DNA of 64,000 bases, from NCBI RefSeq assembly GCF_032362555.1, contig NC_083516.1, positions 8,891,001-8,955,000 of the forward strand. The letters are read 5' to 3'. The notes under the pieces are model-generated. The model made no database searches and was not told where the DNA came from. It was given only the letters and a program-made list of their open reading frames with translations. Positions 58,623 to 64,000 of this stretch are shown in pieces (the first letter of the stretch is position 1; every line of letters starts with the position of its first letter). A program made the translations under genes and the position numbers. This DNA is from Amyelois transitella. Lineage: Eukaryota > Arthropoda > Insecta > Lepidoptera > Pyralidae.

Positions 58623-61600
58623 CTACCGGAAGCGCGGCTGCATGACCGGCAGCCCGGGCACGCCGCCCGGGAACACGGCGCCCATCGGCACCACGCCGCC
58701 CGGCAGCAGCATCCCTGCGACACAAGGCGCGTTACGCGGGCCCGAGGGCGGCCACGGGACCGCGGGGCGGCCGCGGCCCCGGCCGGAGACCACTCGGTTC
58801 AGGTGCAGTATAAGCATAGGAACACAGGTAGGTAGGATAAATAATTCACATGAAAAAATCACACTTTAAAATACTCGGCGATGTAATCGTATTCGTAGTC
58901 ATGCATGTTCAGTGTGATCCGAGACTGTTGCTCGTGGAATCCAATTCAGCCAACGACTATTAACTCGTTCGTTTCATGCACATTGTAAAGCGACAAACTA
59001 CTGTACGTAAATATAATATTAGTGTACCCACCCGTGAAACCGACAAAAAGTCATTTTTTATAATGACACTACGAGAAAATCGAGACAGTAATAAGATAAG
59101 AGCTACTACAATAAGCAAATCCATTAACGAATGAGAATAAAATTACCGCTCATATATTCCGATGCTCGTGCGGATGGCACATCAAAATCACAGTTTTAGC
59201 TCTCGGTAGTGTTGGCTAGGAGGTCGGCCCGGAGGCCGTGTTAGTGGGTGTTAGGGAATGAGTATCGACAAGCTGTTATGTGTTTATCTTATGAGATGAG
59301 ACAGAGATTATGCCGGTCTCCGCACGCTCCAGTGCTTTGCTTATCATATAGAGTAATACAAGAGGCACCCACCGAGCGCTCCTTAGCCGGAATCCGCCTT
59401 CGGCATTATGCGTATAATCGCAGAGCTCGACCGCGCTCTTAAAACATAATCCATTTTTACAGACAGTGATTAAATACAGCTAGTTCAGTTACCTTCAGGT
59501 TATTCGTCGTGGAAAATAGAAAAATGGTAAGTTTGCATTATTACAATTTATTCAAAATAATCAACACAATCACTCCCATTTTCCACGTGGATAAAGAATA
59601 CTACATTATGAAAAACTAATGTGTATCTATTGAGCAAAAATTCCATTGAATTTAGTCAACACACATTACAGTTGGCAGAGTTCAACCGCTCTATATTAAC
59701 CTTAATAAATGCATTAATAATACTGTGTCATTAAACATTGGTACTTTGAAATGTTATCCTAACACCAAAATTTCATCGGAATTATAAAAAATATGGACGA
59801 ATAGAAATATGAATCGACACCTATTTTTCCATCATTAGAATGTGATAACCAGTCTTTTAAACATTTCATAAATAAATTCATGTTGTACACATTATACAAA
59901 ATTTAACGCGTTTTGGATCAAGTAACATCAAAAATACATTTTTTCACATGTTAAGGTGACTGTTGTCGTTATGCGACATCAAAATAACAAATGTTATACT
60001 TATATCCTAACTCCTAACCTATGATATTAAGACTTGAATGATTAGAATACATAACACTGACTATCGAAGTTTTTCTAATAAGGTTTGCCAGAAAGGCCAA
60101 AGACAGTTGTAGACACCATGTCAAATTTGATATTATTATACAAAACACACAAATGAATGGAATATAACGATAGCAATCGATATCAAACTTCGTGGATCAC
60201 CTAACAGTTGGCGATATTTGCAAATTGTCGATAAAAAAAATGTGTTGCATCACCTTGATTGTTCAACCTATTCATGGATAGTTGTTTAACAGGTCGGAAT
60301 TGGTATAGATGAATGAGTTACTCGTCAAATGTTTTCTACGCTGACGATCGGGTTATACTCCATATTCTCGTCCCAAAAATTGTCAATTTCCTCTTATTTT
60401 AAAACAGTGAAAAAAAAAAAATAAAGACCGGCTTAATTCCGAAAGACGTTAAATCTTTCGCTATCGTTAGACAAAAAAGTGTCAATCTTCACCTGAATTT
60501 GAATGAAATTTATAACTCGTTCAACATGTTGTTTACTGTTTTTTTTTTTTGTGTTTGCCTATTTAGATGTAAACTCCTCAACGCCATCTATCGACAATTT
60601 GCAAATAACAGTCCCCCTCCCCCTGTCTAACGGTACGCATAATGCGGGTAGTTATACTGACCGGGTTGTATGGGGCGCATGAGGTTGAACTGCGGCATGA
60701 CGGGCAACATGCCCATTACAGGCGGCATGGAGACGGGCACCCCCACTCTTACAGGCTGGAATCAAGTTGTTATACTTATTAGGGTGACTAACCGTCACAC
60801 ATTTATTTAATAACGTCGAATGGAAAATTACTATACCTACGGGACAAATTACACAGATTGAGTTAGCCTCAAAGTAAGTTCGAGACTTGTGTTACGAGAT
60901 ACTAACTCAACGATACTATATTTTATACTTATATAGATAAACATCCAAGACTCAGACCAATCAGAAGAAGTTCTTTTCTCATCATTAATTCATCAAAAAA
61001 GAGTAATTACTCTTTCACGTAAAAACTGGTGATTTTGAATTTTTATCATAAAATTTTCCATCAACGTAAGAGCATCAGAGAGGAATAATTACAATTTGAA
61101 CATACATACATACATATTGTCACGTCTATATCCCTTACGGGGTAGACAGAGCCAACAGTCTTGAAAAGACTGAATGGCCAGGTTCAGTGGCTTTATGATA
61201 GAATTGAGATTCAAATAGTGACAGGTTGCTCTAGCCCATCGCCTAAAAAAAAAAGAATCCCAATTTTGTAAGCCTATCCCTTAGTCGCCTTTTACGACAT
61301 CCATGGGAAAGAGATGTCCTATTCTTTTTTCATTGGTGCCGGGAACCACACGGCCACCAATTAAAAAAAAGGCAATTTGAAAGCTGCAGTGAACGCCATA
61401 CCTGCATCATGACCGGCGGCAGCATGGGCCGCCGCATGGCCGCCTGCTGGCGCGCGGCCGCCACCGCGGCGGACATGTGCGCCGCCACCTGCGACAAGTA
61501 CGACTGCTGCTACATCAAACATGGCCGCCCGCGGCGGGCGCGGCGCGCTGTACGCGGCGGCGGTGGTGGGGCTTTGTGATTTTGTTGTATTATATGGACG

Positions 61601-63480
61601 CTCGTCAAGAATGAACAGATGGTATACAACAGCCAGCAGAACACCCATATATGTATATTATACCATTGGTTTTTATCGTATACCGATATTTCCCCTATAA
61701 AAACTCTATATCACGGCCAGATAGATACTCGGTATTCTTTCTACGTTTTGAACGCCACTTGTAAAACAGACAAACTGATTTTGTTGTGACATTTCTATTA
61801 TATGGACGCTCGTAAAGAATGAACAGATGGTTGAACATAAAACAGGCCATATATATTATAGCATTGGTTTTTGTCGTATACCGATTTTTTCCCTATAAAA
61901 ACTCTATATCTCGGCCAGCTAGATACTCGGTATTCTTTCTACGCTTTGAACGGCGCTAGTAAAACAGACAAACTGTTATAACACTGATAATATAATACTT
62001 CAGAGAAGGGAGGCTCCTTGCATGACTTAGATACTGTTTTTACTTGAAGTAATCTTCTTATTTTTATTTCTATTATTATGAAAATTCTAAATGTTGAACT
62101 TTTTAAATTATAACTAAATCTCCACCACCTTGTGTTACATTTACTACAAACAAATTACAATAACAAATAGCCCAATATAATCAAAATTGGTGCCATGCCA
62201 CTATTACAAATTTCGTGGTAAATAAGTACATATGTAAAAAAAAACGACAAGTTACCATTTACATCATGCACTAAATAAAAACACTGAAAAACGATGAGAT
62301 ATATTGATTAATTAAAACTTGAAAAATCCATAAATCAAGTAGAAATAATAAATTCAACATAGATCTTCCATTTCAACAAAACATAATAAAATTAATCGTA
62401 AATCAGTAGATAATAATAGATCTGTACCTTATTTTCAACCTTAAAAAACTTTCGAATTAAATTGAGAAAAGCCAAATTCGTGTAAACCATAAATCTAAGA
62501 AGCAATAGATCTGTACCTTATCTTCAATATTAAAAAATAATAATCATAAAGATTTTTAAAAATTTAAATTATGAAAATAGAACAAGCCCCATTTGCCATA
62601 TTTAGACCGATAAATCACAAAAGCTTCTACCACCAACCTTTACCTTACACACATAGGATAATTGTTGACGAACTCACCTCCGCTTGGCTCGTGCTGGGAG
62701 TGATCATAACTGGGGCTGCTTGAGGTTGACTATGCGGAGCATCTGGTTTCGGTTTGGGACGATATCTGGGAGAATAACAGTTCAATTATTTATGGTAAGT
62801 TAAAACATCAGTTTTGGAATGTTTATTTATATCAACCAACATATGCAAAATTCAATTGTTCAAATTGCAAAGTTGCAGAGTGATAGAATTTTAGCAAAGC
62901 TTTTGTGACAAGCAAGAGAGGATCTTCACATACCCTTTGGTTCTGATCAAGAATTCAACAAATAAATTACCTACTTTAAACTAAGTTTACTGCAATTTCC
63001 AAACAGTCAGTGCAGGAGAACCGCTAACAAACTGCACGGCAGCATTTTCTTCAATAACGTCAACTTCAGAATTATCCAAACATAGAAATGTGGTGTGTAG
63101 AGAGGGAGAGCGAATGAGAGAGAGGGAGAGCGAATGAGAGAGAGGGAGAGCGAATGAGAGAGAATGAGAGAGAGGGAGAGCGAATGAGAGAGAGGGAGAG
63201 CCAATGAGAGAGAGGGAGAGCGAATGAGAGAGGGAGAGTGAATGAGAGAGGGAGAGCGAATGAGAGAGAAGGGAGAGCGAATGAGAGAGAGAGACAGCCT
63301 TACCTGGCGTTCCTGGCGCGCATCTCCTCGAGCGAGACGTCCTCGGGCGGGTGCACGATGCGGGAGCCCGCGCCCGCGGCCGGCACCAGCGCGCCCGCCT
63401 CGCCGCCCGCCGCCTCGCCGTTCTCGCGGGGCTCCGCGCCGCCCGCCGCGCCGCCCGCCGACGACGTCGTGGGCGGCGCG
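58623..63480 (-). CDS. BuGZ: BuGZ/ZNF207 homologue, 3' exons only (runs off the right edge)
   Basis: Minus-strand exons seen: 63480-63304, 62765-62678, 61506-61402, 60755-60662, 58714-58623 (stop TAG at 58625-58623). Phases agree. The first visible exon is Ala/Gly rich and ends with the Bub3-binding GLEBS motif, HPPEDVSLEEMRARNARYR, close to human ZNF207 (HPDEDISLEERRAQLPKY). After it come Pro/Met-rich segments (ending MQPRFR). In the known family the protein binds Bub3 and microtubules, assists kinetochore loading and spindle assembly, and also acts in splicing. The N-terminal zinc fingers must lie beyond base 64000. If the 60662 donor is not used, the exon reads on to a different stop at 60629-60627 (ending NYPHYAYR), giving a second C-terminus. 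Convergent with WIP. The 59.1-60.2 kb part of the last intron shows nothing identifiable. Confidence 0.85.
60255..60358 (+). mobile_element. RTE-type LINE internal fragment
   Basis: Matches the reverse transcriptase region around the catalytic site: TTGTTCAACCTATTCATGGA, ATGAATGAGTTACTCGTCAA and TACGCTGACGATCGGGTTAT. It lacks both ends and contains small deletions. It is in the last BuGZ intron, antisense. Confidence 0.75.
60838..60990 (-). mobile_element. tRNA-derived SINE (family A), 5'-truncated
   Basis: Matches the 3' two thirds of the copy at 23306 (GTGTAATTTGTCCC tail, AACACAAGTCTCGAACTTAC, TTCTGATTGGTCTGAGTC). The tRNA-like head is missing. In a BuGZ intron. Confidence 0.75.
61096..61354 (-). 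mobile_element. SINE copy (RTE-tailed family B), complete
   Basis: Minus-strand GCCGTGTGGTTCCCGGCACC to GGGATATAGACGTGACAATA with a TATG-rich tail. It lies 47 bp downstream of the BuGZ exon at 61506-61402. Confidence 0.85.
61578..61975. repeat. Tandem duplication, two ~199-bp copies
   Basis: 61578-61776 and 61777-61975 share GATTTTGTTGT, TATATGGACGCTCGT, AGAATGAACAGATGG, CCCTATAAAAACTCTATATC and AGATACTCGGTATTCTTTCT in the same order, with roughly 85-90% identity and small indels. In the BuGZ intron upstream of the 61506 exon. Confidence 0.85.
63105..63296. repeat. 18-bp GA-rich minisatellite next to a splice donor
   Basis: Units of GAGAGAGGGAGAGCGAAT are repeated about nine times with small variants. 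On the coding strand this is a long pyrimidine-rich tract starting about 10 nt after the donor of the BuGZ exon 63480-63304. Confidence 0.9.
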
Positions 63481-63927
63481 CTGATTGTCGCGTTGCTGTT
63501 TAGTTGAGTAGATTAGTTTCAATTAAGTTTTAAAATGTAAATACATCATCCATAGACGTAGAAAAAAAGAGGAACATAGTGTGGCTAAAAAAAAATTGTT
63601 AAGCTTCGTAACGGAGGGATTGTACGCATGTGTAAAGTGTGAGTAAGAAAGGTTGCATTCGGGGGATAATCTATGACGCAATGGCGGCCGGCTGTCCCGA
63701 TTGGTGAGTGTGCGTGAGGCGTGTATATGTACAGTAAGCCGGCTTACTATTGGTACTTAATTTTGCGGTATAGTACAACTCAGTCTGCCTTTTTTTCCAC
63801 GTCTATGAAATCATCGTCCTAGCGTTGGTCCTGAAGCCTTTTGACCGTAATCCTGTTTTGTTTCCTAATATTCTTTATTGCATAAAAATTTAAACAGTTC
63901 AAAAAATTGTTACAAATATAAATATAT

Positions 63928-64000
63928 ACGGGAGAAATTACACAGATTGAGTTGCCTCGAAGTAAGTTCGTAACTTGTGTTACGAGATACTAACCCTAAG
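63928..64000 (-). mobile_element. tRNA-derived SINE (family A), 3' end, continues past the window
   Basis: Reverse of the family A tail: ACACAGATTGAGTTGCCTCG, ACTTGTGTTACGAGATACTA. Cut off by the window edge. Confidence 0.7.

Noticed and set aside
58536-58869. Plus-strand open frames over the last BuGZ exon
   Set aside because: GC-rich antisense shadows; the minus-strand exon has a proper acceptor, phase and stop.
59248-59442. 64-codon open frame in the last BuGZ intron
   Set aside because: No splice support in either strand, no family features.
63242-63507. Arg/Pro-rich plus-strand frames near the right end
   Set aside because: Antisense of the GLEBS exon plus the GA minisatellite.
63679-63710. 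Possible plus-strand first exon (ATGGCGGCC with a donor after 23 nt)
   Set aside because: A good-looking start and donor, but too short to judge and antisense within the BuGZ gene; no supporting downstream exon seen.

Overview
The window is a piece of a lepidopteran (moth or butterfly) nuclear genome. The evidence is AT-rich introns with GT-AG splice sites, genes whose closest recognisable families are animal proteins, and many repeats typical of Lepidoptera: RTE-type LINEs ending in (TATG)n, RTE-tailed and tRNA-derived SINEs, TC...CTAG Helitrons, a mariner and several MITEs. It is not bacterial or viral. All exon structures were built by hand from reading frame, splice-site and phase agreement.

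Layout, left to right. 1-4.9 kb: AT-rich DNA with no recognisable gene. 4.95-11.45 kb (minus): a nine-exon gene for a 504-residue protein with seven C2H2-type zinc fingers; its introns carry a SINE, an AT tract, a MITE, a mariner and a Helitron. 11.45-13.06 kb: divergent promoter region with five exact TATCGATA sites. 13.06-21.58 kb (plus): an 11-exon CtIP/RBBP8/Sae2 homologue (529 aa, DNA end resection) with a near full-length RTE retrotransposon in intron 3. 21.6-24.8 kb: repeats. 25.18-26.44 kb (minus): intronless proteasome lid subunit Rpn6/PSMD11. 27.17-29.09 kb (plus): an intronless 638-aa protein with three tandem Tyr/Gly-rich repeats and a Dpy-30 motif, divergent from Rpn6. 29.99-53.84 kb (plus): verprolin/WIP (521 aa, eight exons), with a 10.4-kb intron full of transposons. 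54.8-58.3 kb: convergent intergenic DNA with a complex inverted-repeat element. 58.6-63.5 kb (minus): the 3' part of a BuGZ/ZNF207 homologue (GLEBS motif and C-terminus) that runs off the right edge.

The genes are housekeeping or cytoskeletal and do not form a pathway: DNA repair, proteasome, actin regulation through WASp, and spindle/Bub3 biology. The most interesting observation is in the last WIP exon. After the UAG stop at 53839-53841 the same reading frame stays open for another 325 codons (53842-54819) and encodes an acidic, protein-like sequence. This is a candidate for stop-codon readthrough or for an alternatively spliced long isoform. Other points worth checking are the TATCGATA cluster, an 11-mer shared by three 5' flanks, two long hairpins in WIP intron 2, a SINE family whose 3' end matches the resident RTE LINE, and two transposons inserted almost on top of splice sites.
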